Below are positions 51,633-64,000 of a stretch of 64,000 nt of DNA, piece by piece. The stretch comes from Prinia subflava (taxonomy: Eukaryota > Chordata > Aves > Passeriformes > Cisticolidae): the NCBI RefSeq assembly GCF_021018805.1, contig NC_086259.1, positions 16,511,501 through 16,575,500 of the forward strand, read 5' to 3'. Below the pieces are notes generated by a model. The model was given only the letters and a program-made list of their open reading frames with translations. It ran no database searches and was not told where the DNA came from. The stretch's first letter is position 1; the number at the start of each line of letters is the position of its first letter. Position numbers and translations under genes: made by a program.

Positions 51633-51638
51633 AATAAA
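51633..51638 (+). terminator. Candidate proximal poly(A) signal
   Basis: AATAAA about 660 bases after the stop codon, in an A-rich context. Use would give a short 3' UTR that keeps the AU-rich element. The downstream GU-rich signal is not strong (TGTTGTGGG at about 51662-51670). Confidence 0.4.
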
Positions 51639-52962
51639 GAATATATAGAAAACCCACAGAATGTTGTGGGCAGTAGATGAAACAGCCACATGCATGCTCC
51701 TCTATGTGTAAAATTGTACAAAAAAAAGTACAAAAACAGATTCATTTGCCAGGGTTAAGAGAACAAAAGTGGGTTCTGGCACAGTGAGTCCCCCCTAAGT
51801 CTCTCTTCACTTTCTGCCTTCTTGAGGAGCACTGAAGGGCTTGCCAACCAGACGTTTCTTTAAGTTTACTATATTCCTGTTAGCGGTATCAGTAACAGGG
51901 TGAGTGGTGCCGTTCCGTGGCATCGTACTGTTTTTCAGGTCTAAACACCCCTTTTGGTCTGAAGTCTAAAAGCAAATCCTTATGAGCCTTAGTCTAGCTG
52001 CCTGATTCCTCAGGTGTGAGATAATCTCTGCTCTGGAGGCCTTTGGGTGTGGGCCAGCCGTTTCTACAAGGTGCTAGGCATTGAACTTGTGGAGGCAGAG
52101 GTTTTGTTTTGCTTTTCCCAGCTCTCCACCTGGCCACCCCACCACCTGTAACAAGAACTTACGGCTATCCATAAAAGCAGTCCACAATAAACAAGGAAAA
52201 TCCAATCTGCTCTTTTCAAATGTGATCCTAGAACTGTTCAGTGACACTGACTGACTTCTGAACACTGGATCTCTCTGGGTTCTTTCCTGCTATGGGCAGT
52301 TCGTGTGGAAAGGACAGGAGCATGCTCTGAGACTTCACCTGCCATTGTAGTATGCCCAAATTGAAACCTCTTGAAGCAGAAGCTTTGCACATTTGTTTGC
52401 TTTGTAATTTGTGCACTTGCTCTCCATCCTTGAGCTCGGTGATTATGATTTAAACCTCTGCAAATGAGGCTGCTCAGCTTTCTCCCTCTTAGCATTACCA
52501 TAAAGAGTTTCAGCAAAGCCTTTGTAAAGTTATTGAACAGGTGATTCCAGTAAACAGTAGCCTTCAACATATTAATGTAACATTTCCTTTTCTACAAATA
52601 ATTAAAAGTGGGTTTTTTATGCCCTAATTGTACCACTGAATTTTAAGGCAATCACTACTCTTAATGCAGAAGTTCTCATGGAAATTCTTCATCAAAAATA
52701 CAGAATCTGGCTTCTAATTAGCCTGTTTAAAATGTTTTTTAAAAGAAACTTATTGAAACCATTAGCTTACTTTAAAATGACTGAAAGAGAATTCTTTCAA
52801 TGACTATTTGAAGTGATGGATGCACGGTTTGTTTTCTCCCAACCCTTGCTTTTGTCCACAGCCTGCCAGCAGTGCCACGGGCCGTGCTGGATCGAGGCCC
52901 TGCAGGGGCAGGTGCACACGGAGTCACCTGGAAAAAGAGGGATCACCCAGGTGAAAACCACT

Positions 52963-52978
52963 CACACACACACACACG
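52963..52978. repeat. (CA)n microsatellite in the 3' UTR
   Basis: A run of about eight CA units, likely length-polymorphic, in the transcribed strand of the CDYL2 3' UTR. Confidence 0.85.
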
Positions 52979-53786
52979 ACTTTGCACAATCAGCCCCCAG
53001 CATACACCTTCAGAAAAACAAAAAAAAGGCAGTGGAAAGTACCATGATTCCTCAGTTTCCTTCATTTCCTTTATTCCTGTCCAGAGAGCCATAACTCCTA
53101 ATCATTTGTTAATAAGATGTTGGGAAGATTATTTGCATACAATGCTTAGTTTTTGTAGATAAATATAGCAAGATTGCTCAGCAATGTGAAGGAATGCATT
53201 CTGAATGAGATTTGCAAACAGAGAAGACTCTTACGTTGTTGGATCTTTCAAACTGCACCATTTCATCTGAATTTTCAGATATCTGTATCTTAGCATTTTT
53301 TATGACAAACAAATGGTTGAAATACATTTTCTATAGTTATTTTTCCATTAAAGCAAGCGCTAACCATAGTTAACATTTTTAATTATTCATATCTATACAG
53401 TTACAATCTAGTTTTCATGGAATCTATTTTCCCTTCAAAAAAGAGTAATAACAATGTTGAAAGCTTCTTTTCCAGTATTTAAATATCAGAATCTGAATTT
53501 TCTCTTGTGTTTCCATCCTTACTGGGTATTCAGATATCTAGATGTACTGTACATATTAGTCTGGGTACCTTTACTAATATTCACAGTATTTAAGATGAAA
53601 AATGCAATTTGTTGTTTAAGTATGTTATTTTATTCTTGTGTAAATTGTTTTGTACAATCTTTAAAAATCTACAGTTTTGCATTTGTAGATATTAAAGGTA
53701 AGCAATTTATTTTGTGTTGTCCTGCATGTATATTTTTGCTGTAGATAAGTGTTGCTTAGTTTACTATTTCAGTACATTTCTGTTAA

Positions 53787-53792
53787 AATAAA
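53787..53792 (+). terminator. Candidate intermediate poly(A) signal
   Basis: AATAAA within AAAATAAATAAG, about 2.8 kb after the stop. It is one of several possible alternative sites in an AT-rich stretch, and the hexamer alone is weak evidence. Confidence 0.3.
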
Positions 53793-53950
53793 TAAGCTTA
53801 CAAACTTTAATACAGTATATATTTTCAAAATATAAACTTTTATATTTCTGTGGTAGGTTAGGGTATGCGTTTTAGGCAATCTTTTTCACTACTATGAACT
53901 GTTCTTTTAATCTATAATATAATGGTTTTGTGCCAATAGTTTTTCATTAG

Positions 53951-53956
53951 AATAAA
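53951..53956 (+). terminator. Candidate intermediate poly(A) signal
   Basis: AATAAA followed within 40-70 bases by GU/U-rich sequence (TTTTGGTTGGGGTTTGTTTTC around 53990-54010). Of the intermediate candidates this has the best downstream element. Confidence 0.45.
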
Positions 53957-54596
53957 ATGCTCTTTTAATGTTAGGGATGAACAGAGAATTTTGGTTGGGG
54001 TTTGTTTTCTTTTTGGTTTTGGGTTTTTTAATTATTTTGCCAGCCTTTACAGTTTTAAATATAATTTATAAATGTATTGCATTTGTGAATAAGCCTTACC
54101 ATTAGGTACAAGAAATCTTTAAAGCTGCATAATTGCTTATGCAGCACTAAGGACTTCCCCAAATAATTGCTGTAAGAAAGTTAGCAAATCAGAGTACAGG
54201 GCCTTAAGTTTTTCTTGTGAAAAGGATAATACGGGTTGTTTCTTTTGAACAACATAGGTAGACTTGTCAGCATGGGCTTTGTTATATATAAACTGTGCAT
54301 TTGTGCTCCCAACCATGGTAGTTTAATCTCAGGCTTTGTGTGGCTGGGTCTATAAAAGTCAAATCTGGCTAAAGCCAGCACTCTTTAGGAGACACTAAAG
54401 AAGTTTACATAAGAGACTTATAGACAATCTTATCATAGTACATTTGGGTACTTGCTATCCTCAATGTGTTATCTGTGTCTGCCCAATTAACCGTATGTTT
54501 TAAGCCATATTAAATCTCTTTACTGCTATTTTAAATACTACACTGAAAGTCATTCACTAGCTTGCTTGCTCACAGACAGGATTTCAATTTTTAGTG

Positions 54597-54602
54597 AATA
54601 AA
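54597..54602 (+). terminator. Candidate intermediate poly(A) signal
   Basis: AATAAA about 3.6 kb after the stop codon, without an obvious GU-rich downstream element. Confidence 0.25.
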
Positions 54603-55064
54603 AATGTTATGCCTTCCATAAAAAACAAAGGACCAAAGAATCGCATTATTCTAACAAAGCATTAGTTCCTTTGCCAGTGAACTGGTTTGACATTTATACC
54701 GAAGATCAAACAGTCTCTTTCTGCTTCAAACACTGCGTCCTCATCCATGTCAGGTGTAAGGGGGAAAGATGTATCCACTGAGGTGTTGGGAAAGGAGTGA
54801 TGTTCAGCTGGGATGGCATGTCTATTGGTAAGGCTTATTACCAAACCTCTGAGATGAAGCAAAGAACCAAAAATTCACAAGTTATGTCAATGTAAATTTA
54901 TTTTCAGAACTTGCACAAATAATTAATTGTAGAACTTTGCAAATTAGGCCCTTAAGTTATTTTGTCAGAATGCCATGGAACAGACTAAAACAGTTTCTAA
55001 TATTTGTAATGATGAGTACATATTATAATATTATAAGGGTACAGGCACCCCTATATCACAGTGT

Positions 55065-55072
55065 TGTAAATA
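55065..55072 (+). promoter_or_regulatory. Pumilio-type octamer in the 3' UTR
   Basis: TGTAAATA matches the Pumilio recognition element UGUANAUA exactly, about 200 bases before the predicted cleavage site. Such sites usually promote mRNA decay or repression. A single octamer in AT-rich sequence can also arise by chance. Confidence 0.45.
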
Positions 55073-55269
55073 TTTTCTGAAACTGGTACAGTACTGAGGG
55101 ACTTGTATCTTCTGATATATCAAATATTGACTGTCTAGATCAAATTGTACACAATTTATTTGTTGATGGTCCTGTAACTAGTGTATGGACACATTTCTGG
55201 GTGCCTTAGAAGTTGTATTTTTCATGTGTGTTAATATGCAGTATTTATACATTGTGAGAAGCTGCTTTG

Positions 55270-55275
55270 AATAAA
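55270..55275 (+). terminator. CDYL2: Probable distal poly(A) signal of CDYL2
   Basis: AATAAA in a UTR-like setting, followed by a perfect 8-base-arm hairpin (55278-55285 with 55291-55298, loop CTTCA) and then a U/GU-rich stretch (TGGTTTTCAATTTTAC). Cleavage would fall near 55290-55300. Sequence downstream loses the UTR character, which is why this is chosen as the main 3' end. Confidence 0.65.
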
Positions 55276-58200
55276 AACATTGAAACTTCATTTCAATGCA
55301 GTGGTTTTCAATTTTACATAATCAGAAGCAATGTGATAAATGATAGCCATTATATATGATAATAATATTCATGGGCTCCTGCCTTCCCAAAGAGACCAGG
55401 CACACAGTGGGCTTTTCAAAAGAATTTTTTTTTCAAATGGCAAAACCCAGGGCACTAAGAGACACTGCATTAAGAACTCTCTGAAATCAATTATGATCCA
55501 TTTCAATTACCATTTCTTGATCAAGTCCAAGAAAACCACCAAGAACTGTCACCAAAAGCACTTTGTAGGACACCATTATCACTTTCCCCATTATCACTTG
55601 TTTGATAAAGCATTCCTGCCCAGAAACAGCTGCTCCAGGCAGGATTTTGGCTCCACATGAGGGAATTTGAAGTGGTGTTTGCCAGGAGGGCCAAGATCCA
55701 GCCCAGCCTGGTGCAGGAGAAGGTGGATCAGCCTGTGGGCCCCTCGTGGCTCTAGACATCATTTTTGCTGTACCAGAGGATCCTTTGCTCACAGCATCCA
55801 CAAAAGCTATTTCCAATCACGTATCTCCTGTGATTAGAGGAGTAACTGTAAATTACTTCTGCCTGGGGCAGAAAAGGAGGGATAATTTTACAGAGAGCCG
55901 GGGTTAGCCAAGCCAGCTATACAACAAGGTCTGAAAAAATGACCTACACTTCACTCAAAGGAAACAATTATGTTCTAGCAATTATATTGGTTGGCTTTAA
56001 ACTGACCAACACTTAGTAAAAACCCTGGTCAGCTATCTGAAGCAGAGGATTGTGCAATTTAGTCTTGCTTCACTATCAACAAATGCAATTATTTATTACA
56101 GTGAATATTGTCAGGAGTAACTTATTCTGGCATGCAATGGACTGTGAGCAATGAGCACATGATGAACAGGATGTGACACCTTTCCTGTCTAACAGTTTTA
56201 TCGATAGTTTGGTCTAGTTTTGACACAAATTTTCAACATGTCAATTTCATTTTAAATAACTCATTTTTAAAAGAAAGCAAAAATTCTTTAAAATTAAAAA
56301 TGTCATCCAACTATTTGGGGGAAGGATTTTCAAGCTTTTTCAAATGTCAGTCCCTGTTGCAGCAAATTAATACACAAATTACAGGGAAGAGGAACCTGTT
56401 ATGTATATATAAAGAAGTAATTGTATGTATAAAAGAACAGGAAGGTATTAATCCCAATTAAGGTATAAAAACAGGTCAAAGCTCTGAATACACTAAGATG
56501 TGCCACGTCTCATTTTGAATAACAGAAGCAGTATTTCATATGGCAAGAACAAGGAGAGGTTCTGAAAGCAAATGAAAGCATGCAAAAAAAAACCCAGAAA
56601 GACAATTGTAAACACTGGGGGAGTTCAGAGCAAAACAATTGTCAGAATTTGGACTTGGAGACAGTTTGGTTGCAAAGGAAAAAGTCAGGTTTGATTCTGG
56701 ATATATTAACTTCAGGAATTCACCTCTCTTATTTGTCTTATTTGTCATGAAACCACCTCAGAAGTAAAATTTAATCAAACATAATCCATCTCTTCACAAC
56801 TCTGACTTAACCTCAAAGCCAGTCTTCAGCTGTAGCAAGAGAGTTTCAGATTACTAAGAAAGCCAGACTAACAACCCCCTCTAGAATTCAAACCATTTGA
56901 ACTTTGTTAACAGCACTTTGCTTTAATTTATACTCTTTCCTTGGTTTTACAAATTTGCTCATTATAGATATATCATAAAAATAGAACTGCTAAAAACTTT
57001 ATTAAATTCCAATTAAGTCCATCTGGTGTGACTCAGTAATTTTCATCTGGAACAGTTAAGAGTACTATGGGAGAAAGAAGGCAATTTTCATCTGGAGAAA
57101 TGAAACATTTTGTATTTAGTAACTTTAAAAATTCTATGTCAGACTTTGTTACCTTTCCTTATCACTTAATGACACTGGTGTCACTTGAACAAACCCCCTG
57201 GATCCAAGTCAAGAGCCACCACCATCAATGGAGAGCCTCATCCTGACTTCACTTGCTTCTAAAAAACCCAGTGGCTGATAGGTACCACAGCAAACTCCTT
57301 CACAGCAATAGTACAGGAGTATCTTGTAGCCATCTCTTCAAAAGATAAAATTTAACAGCGGTGCCTATGAAATTCTGTATAGATTTCAACATTTTCAATG
57401 TTACTGCTGACTCCTGTTAGTAGAAAGTCATGCCCTGCTGTGTTTTAACCTTCCTCAACTCTTCAGTCACATTTATCAACTTGAATTGTGGATGACTGTG
57501 TAACATCTGTGAAACTGATTTTATACATTGGTCATAGACAGAAATATACTGGTGAACAACTGTAAAGAGAAAAGTGAAAATGCTCTTTGCAACCAGGAGT
57601 CATGTTTGAAATAAGGGCTGTCGAACTGCTGCTGCTTCCTAAGATGAAATAAAAAGCTTCTAACAATGGAGTTTCTAAAATGAAAAATTATTTAAACACT
57701 AAGCAGCAATCTTGACTCGTTAGAACTGAGTTAATTACTATCATCTAGAAACAACTTATTCACAGTCATCCAGAAATGTGTTTCTGATGTGTCTGGAGAT
57801 AAGTACTACACTACTCCAAAAAGATCAGCAATTCCCTACTGCTGTCCTTCCAGATGCCTGGTTACTGCATATGCTGCCCACCAGGCTCTGGGTATTCACT
57901 TTCATTAAATGAATACAGGAATTCACATCAAACTCTTCCCATGTCTAATTATTCAAGATCTACATTATTTCAGCCTCTCACTTGCTGATTTTATATACAG
58001 CTGCAGCAACTTTGTCAGGGGCTCAGACTCTGACAATTCCCTTCAAGTCTGCCTTTTGCCCATTAGACTCAAAATGAGCAACAACTCCACACACCCAATG
58101 GCTGAGGGCTGCTCCTGCTCAAGGGTCAGATGGGCACAGCTTTGATGGCTGGTTGGACTGTGGGCTCCAGAGCTTCCCTTTATTTCTAAGAGCGAGCCTT

Positions 58201-61200
58201 ACTGAGATCAGTGGTCCAGACCTGAGTTTTATGTCACGACCTTTTATCACTCCTTTGCATAGGGCTGCTCCTCATGAGGTCTGAGGCCTCAATGCAATTT
58301 AATAACTGTAAAGCAACTACAAGCTTCTGATGCCCATGGCCAGGGCATCTGACAAAAGCCCAGACATGGTGCTGATAACACCCACCCCACCCAGAGCACT
58401 TGACTTCATCAGACCAGAAAAACAGCACATTTTATTCTTCAAGTATTTACATGTAGCAGGATGAAGCAGACTTATTTTCCTGGATGCTAATGTGATGCCA
58501 GCTGGAAAGGAATATCCCAAAGCACGTTAGACCTGGTAGGATTCATCTTCCATACGTGGCTGTAACTAGTTAGAACACAAAGACACTGTCTCCTTCTAAA
58601 TGATGCTTTTTAAATAAATGCTTTTCATCTGAAAATATATTCAAAGATTAAAACTGAGCTTTAAAGGAACAGTCTGCAATGTGGCTGATTTGAAAGGCTA
58701 AAACTTTTCCCAACCATTTCAAGTATGAGAAAATCCAACAGCTCTCCATTTGTGATTCAAGCACTTGGTAAACACACTCCACAACTGTACCATGGCTGTG
58801 TGCCAATGAAATGGTGAGTCAGCAGGCAGGGGAGGGAATCAAGTGTCAAGAATGCATTTAACCCTCACTCAGAGAACATTCTTCTTACTAACAGAATGAA
58901 AGCACAACATAAAAATGCAAAAAATTACTGGAATTTTTTAACCACTAATACAGGCAACTATCTCAATTTTCTTCCAGCTTTACAGAATTTCTCAAATTTT
59001 AAATTAGGACAAACACTTAAGAAAATAGCTAACAGCAAACTGATGAGAAAGAGGTTCATGAACATGTATCAGTGCAATCCTAAAATCCTTACTCTGACCA
59101 AAATCCCAGTGATAACCCTGGCAAGACTGAGTGCTGAAGGGTTTCACAGGAGCATTAGAATTGATAAAAATTGATACTTGCACAGATATTAAAAAGGAGT
59201 ACATTTTCCTAATGAAAATATAGTTCAACTCACCTGTCCTATTTCCAGAGGAGTATCTGTGCACACTACTTTGCTTCACAGTTTTCTTGTGGAGTTTTTC
59301 CTAAATCATTTTTAAATTAACCCATTGTAAAAAATTCCTCACTAAAGCATCACTGTGCATGATCACTCTAGGCACTCTATTCAGGATGGAAAAAGAACAT
59401 ACGAAAGTGTGGATTAAATACATATATATATGAAAGAGTACTCAGTCATCCACCTGAAGATTGAACACTCATTTACAAGGTTGTTAAACACTGCCAAACC
59501 TGAATGACAGCATTTTATACCTCCTTTCTTACTCTTCACAGGTGTAAATAACCTCACTGGACACCTGGGGAGGAGGGGAAAGGAGCAGGGAGAAAAGACT
59601 CCAGTTATTACCTTCAGAGTGTTAGTTAAGCGTAGTTACAGACCAGCTGTGAATTTACAGCTTGCCCCTATTTTGGAACAGATACAGTTTCCAGTTAAGG
59701 CTGAGGACAGCCAGCTCTGCCTGAGCCTACAAATACCTACCCAAAGCAGTTTTTTTAAACATCTGGCCCCACTGACCTCCATGGCCTGAGCCATCTCCTC
59801 CAGGAGCTCAACTCACAGCCAATATCATCCCTTTCCTGTTAGTTTGTCCTGCCCTGATTAAGCCTGGGCTGTGAAATGGCAGAGATAAGAATTGGTTTGT
59901 ATAGACACCTGGTATGTCCAGGGTGGAGATACAGTAAGCATCCCTTCAGAGCTCTGTGAAAGTCTTTTCTCCCATCTAATGGCCCTCATACAGCCTAAGT
60001 CAAAGTTTAGACAACACCATCACCAATGGCATTAAGAGACAAGGCCTGGCAAACCCGGCTGGAGTGGTCAGAAAGATTTTCCCCCCGTTCTTCAGCTGTC
60101 TTTCTGCCAGATGTTAACAGCTGTAGCAGAATTACAGACACATCTGAGCCAAAGCAGATAAATTTGAGCTGACTGTGAGCTCAAGTGGTTGACCAGAATC
60201 TAGGACATTTGAAAGATGGCAATGTCCCACAGAAGAACACAACAGCAGGAAGATTTTCTCTTCTAACACCACATTCCCCTCCATCATCTTACAGACTGGA
60301 AATACAGAACTATGACCAAAGAATAACTATGAGAAACCAATGTCACTCACTGTGAAGGATTCTTCCATGAGTTGCACTTGACCTACACAAATGTGAGAAG
60401 AGAACCAGGTCCTGAAGAACTTCATTTTAGAAATTCCCCATGCATGCTGCTAAATTCCTCCATCTGAGACTTCAAAAGAAAGAGAAATGCAAAAGATTGT
60501 CAGTGTGCAGTATTAAGCTTGCAGTTTATGGAAGAAAATCAAGACACATCTTTCTTGTATGCAGAAGGCTCTCTGTAATCTTCCATCATTATAACACTAA
60601 TTCCCAGAAATCCTGCAGAGCTCCAGAACTCTCTAGAGCACTATTTTTCATACCAAATACTTCTCCATGAAAACTATCTTTTAAAGAAATCTATTTACAA
60701 ATAGGAAATGCTTTATTTTTTCTCCCAAACCCAAACCCCTTTTTAGTTTTCTCTGTGTACCTCCCTGGGAAATGACAGCATCTCCAGGTTATTCCATCCT
60801 ACCCTGCTTGGAGCCTGTGGAACACACCAGGAGAGACAGAAAGAGAAGGAAATGACACATGTAATGACATTACAAGGCTAACACAATTGTTGATTTAGCA
60901 CCAAAAGTATCCGAACACTTTAGAGCTTGGTGGCTTGTTGTATGAAGGCTCTTCACCCAGATAATGTGAATAATTGTTGGGAATTTTATTTATATAATTA
61001 TCAATTTTTATGCAGAAAGCATTAGCAGATACTGTTTTAAATAATTTCAGATACTCAGCACTAAGTAAGTGGCTCATTTTCAGGAACCAACCAAGAAAAA
61101 ACACTCCACAGAATGTCATATATTCCTTCAAAAGGGGAGCTACATTTCATTAGCATGGATGCTTAACTGGAGTAAGCCTCAGTATGGGGACTGTTTTCAG

Positions 61201-61939
61201 CAATAGTTGGTAATTTAGTAAAGTACTAATAAAATGTTTAGGCAGGTTGCATTTAAATAGCATAATGATATATAATGATATATAATTACTAAAAAAGAGT
61301 GCCAAAACCATTCTGCAACAGACCACATTCAGTTTTCATGCACTGTGCAAATCCATTTGAAAACAGAAAGGATTCCAATGTCCACTGTACAGTGGCCAGG
61401 GCACAGGCAAGCTGTGAAATTTATGCTCTCAGTCACAGAGGAGAACCTTTTACTTAAAAGCACACTCCAAGTTTCTCTCACAGAAGCTACAGAAATTAAA
61501 AGAAAATATTCTTAACACATACAGGAACAAATAAGCACACAGCAGCAGTGAAGCCAGCAGCTCTTCTGCAGGGTCATGATGAAAAACCACCAGGAAAAGA
61601 AGCAAGAGCCTGTGAGGAAGGATAATGCTCACTGACCCCACCACAGGGGACACAGCAGGAACCTGGCCCCACAGGACGTGTCTAAGGGTGAGGCATCAAT
61701 TCAAAAGTAACTTTGGTGGAGAAGGTACCAAAATGTTCTGCTGCAGCAAGGTATGGGGAGATAATTCTTTGTGGCTAAGCAAAACATGCAGCAGGCAAAA
61801 GGAACTTGTCACAGCCAGGATGAGTTTCAACCAAAAGAAAATGCAAATATCTACAACTTAAAAATGTGTCAATGAAGATAATCGCTCAGTGGCAAAAATG
61901 CATAAGGGTGAAGCTGAAATGCACAAAATTGCAACCTTA

Positions 61940-61975
61940 GCAGTTAAAAAATAAATTTAAAAAATAAATAAAAAT
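61940..61975. repeat. A-rich (AAAT)n-like low-complexity tract
   Basis: Runs of AAAAAATAAA and AAATAAAT units. It could be a decayed poly(A) tail of a retroelement, but no element body was recognised upstream. Confidence 0.7.
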
Positions 61976-63210
61976 ACTGCAGAGACAAATGTTTATATTA
62001 TAGATATTATCTCTAGAAGATAAAAAGCAGTAACACCCAGTACAGAGGTATTTTGATTTTCTAACTCCTCTTGTGATGACAGCAGTTCTCAAACCGTGGT
62101 ATAAATGCTGATAGTCTAGCAGGTCCCAAAATTGCGTGCAGAATCTTTATATTCTTTATAAATCTTTGTATTTCTCCATAATAGCCATTAGTGTCTTTTA
62201 GACTAACAAAAGGCTGCCATGAACATGGGGCCCATGTTCCAGAAAAGGTCCTGTTTGTTCTTAAATCAAATCTAAGTGTCATTCATATTATTAATATGGT
62301 GACAAATAGTTTATACATACACATAATAATTGTGAATTTTTTTATTTTACTCTACATGAAGCTAAAGCTTGGCAGGCCCTTCCAACTTAAATTATTTTAT
62401 GATTTGCAAACAAGGTTATATGCATGAAAATAACTATCTTTTTAAAACAGGAGGAAGGTCTTGTTCATTTGACAAGAATGGTTCATTTTTTAGAGATTCA
62501 AGCCTTACAACTAGAAAAAATAGGTCATCTTCAACTGATATGAAAAGAATTATAACCAAGCAAGTACAAAATGCTGAACCAACATCCTTGGGGTGAGATT
62601 CTCACCCTGTAAGTCAACTAATGCTCTAAAATGTTCTAATTTCTATTACTCAAGACCTCCCAATTTTTCCTGTGTATAATCTGTGCTTTGAACATTAAGA
62701 TAACATTTATATGAAGGGAGTAAGATATTCAGGGGGTTAATGTTCTACTTTGTGGACAGATTACCAAGAAAGAACCTTCCCTTGTTCTAAAAGGCATTTC
62801 TGTTCTGTGGATTCAGAAAGCTGATTTCACCACGTAACTGAGTCATGAAGGAAACTGCTGAGCAGCACCAGCCAAGAAATAAAGATCAGGTTGCCTCTAC
62901 TGCTGCTCAAACTTGCACCTTTTTTGCTCAAACCCATTTGTACACAGTCACTTCAATCTCTTTAGAGCTCCCCTTGTACAGCAGTTTGGTTTCCTGAAGC
63001 ACAGCAGGAGCTTCATCCCCACCCTCCCAGATAAGAGCCCTGAGCCATAAATCCCAACACTCTGCTTGCTCTCTCTCACTGATCTACAGAATTAAGAATT
63101 ATAAAACTGAACACACAGTGGACAAATTCACCAGTTCCAATGTGGCAGCAAGGTGATCACCCAAACCCTTTTCCCCTTTTCCTTCCCATCTTTGATGCTG
63201 GCAGATGTGG

Positions 63211-63320
63211 TATTAAGGGACACACCTATGTGGAGGACCTGGCAATGTTATGTTTGGTGTTATGGTTAGACTAAAGGGACTTAAAGGTCTTTTCAACCTG
63301 AACAATTTTATGATTCTATT
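63211..63320 (+). mobile_element. CR1 LINE 3'-end fragment, plus orientation
   Basis: This short fragment contains 'ggaggacctggcaatgttatg', GACTTAAAGGTCTTTTCAAC and ends TTTTATGATTCTATT. That is the CR1 3' terminus in sense orientation, with one intact ATTCTAT-type unit. It is about 110 bases and 5'-truncated, typical of avian CR1 insertions, and lies downstream of CDYL2. Confidence 0.85.
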
Positions 63321-64000
63321 ACAATAGAGATGAGATCTTAAACCCAGATTTGTCTCCATTACCAAGACGCTGTGGTAACACAGACAAAGATAGTTCTTGT
63401 CCTAGGAGGCGGAAAATTCACCATCAGAAATAGTTATAAATACAGAACATGGAAATTTGATATTGACCTTGCTGCACTAAAATCAATAAGAGATTTTTCA
63501 CCAACATGAATGGATCAAGCCCACAGATGGGAGATCCGCCAGCTTTGCTCATCAGCCTCTACCTAGCCTTTGCACAGGCTCATTTATTACAATCATCACA
63601 TTAGAGGGAGGTCTTTGAGATCAATACAAAAGTGGAACAGACACAGTAGGTTTGTATGAAATGGAAAAATGGGGTTTGAAGCTGGGATCAAGAGACAATG
63701 AGACAAAAGACAAGCAGGAAATAGCACAGGTTAGCAGGTGATACAAATCGTTACAACTCCAAGAGAACCGTGAGACATCTTTATGAATACAGGGCTTGGA
63801 AACTAACAGGATAAAGCACAAGGAATGAAGAGGTTGAAAATGGGGCTTTACTTCAAAAAAAGAGGAGGGTTGAGTACATTTTTATATAAAGGTAATTCAG
63901 GGAAATAAAATATTTCTCTCAAAATCAGGACTTGGAATTACTCAGTGGATTTGTTGTCAGCCTGCACAGTGAAAGGCATTGGGTTTGAAGGGAAGGAGGG

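Larger units (their letters stand above)
50970..55295 (+). other. CDYL2: CDYL2 3' untranslated region
   Basis: From the stop codon to just past the last good AATAAA there is no splice-site pair or coding frame of interest. The sequence turns strongly AT-rich, as long vertebrate 3' UTRs do. It contains a class II AU-rich nonamer, a (CA)n run, a Pumilio-type octamer and several possible poly(A) signals, listed separately. The 3' boundary is inferred from the strongest terminal signal and a following U-rich stretch; RNA evidence is not available here. The short open frames inside are not considered genes. Confidence 0.75.
55300..64000. other. Intergenic region downstream of CDYL2
   Basis: About 8.7 kb with no recognisable exon, domain or RNA gene on either strand. 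In mammals the next gene beyond the CDYL2 3' end is DYNLRB2 (recalled), but none of its exons is seen here. Contents that can be named are a CR1 3' end near 63211-63320, A-rich tracts near 61940-61975, and a small repeat of AATGATATAT units at about 61262-61287. The remaining sequence is unremarkable and AT-rich. Confidence 0.7.

Noticed and set aside
55300..64000. Possible exons of the neighbouring DYNLRB2 gene
   Set aside because: No stretch resembling the roadblock-domain protein was seen on either strand.
1..64000. CRISPR arrays, operons, prophage, tRNA or rRNA genes
   Set aside because: The window has vertebrate intron-exon structure and avian retroelements. No regularly spaced repeats, clover-leaf tRNA sequence or rRNA-like sequence was noticed.

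Overview
The window is vertebrate nuclear DNA, almost certainly from a bird and possibly a songbird. The evidence is a plus-strand, intron-split gene with GT-AG junctions, several CR1 LINE fragments with the avian ATTCTATG-type 3' end, and LTR sequence resembling avian endogenous retroviruses. It is AT-rich and mostly non-coding. I saw no bacterial, phage or CRISPR features.

One protein-coding gene is present: CDYL2 (chromodomain Y-like 2), covering exons 2 to 7 of what appear to be seven coding exons. Exon 1, which should encode about eight residues (MASGDLYE in mammals, recalled), lies upstream of the window. The six exons here join in frame into 1500 nt (499 residues plus stop), giving a protein of about 507 residues once exon 1 is added. 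Residue numbers below assume eight exon-1 residues. Layout: 1-27709 is the 3' part of intron 1. Exon 2 (27710-28304) carries the chromodomain and basic linker. Exon 3 (36434-36651) carries the rest of the linker and the start of the enoyl-CoA-hydratase-like fold. Exon 4 (43131-43303), exon 5 (47704-47914), exon 6 (48602-48745) and the exon 7 coding part (50811-50969) complete that fold. A 3' UTR of about 4.3 kb probably ends near 55295. From there to 64000 is intergenic sequence with no gene I can support.

The introns hold degraded retroelements: CR1 pieces, a probable ERVL-type solo LTR at 21077-21473, and a GC-rich dispersed element at about 14925-15835 that is probably also LTR-derived. 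They also hold AT-rich low-complexity tracts and small tandem duplications. A possible processed-pseudogene tail lies at about 360-1593.

CDYL2 is a nuclear chromatin reader. Its chromodomain binds methylated histone H3 tails, and its C-terminal crotonase-like fold acts in co-repressor assembly. The two glutamates that catalyse hydration in classical enoyl-CoA hydratases align here with Ser364 and Tyr384, so the fold looks catalytically altered. I found no previously undescribed system. The best leads are transcript-level features: a hairpin at the predicted poly(A) cleavage site, an AU-rich nonamer, a weak exon-4 donor and a tandem GTAG at the exon-2 acceptor. The possible retrocopy at the left edge is a further lead.
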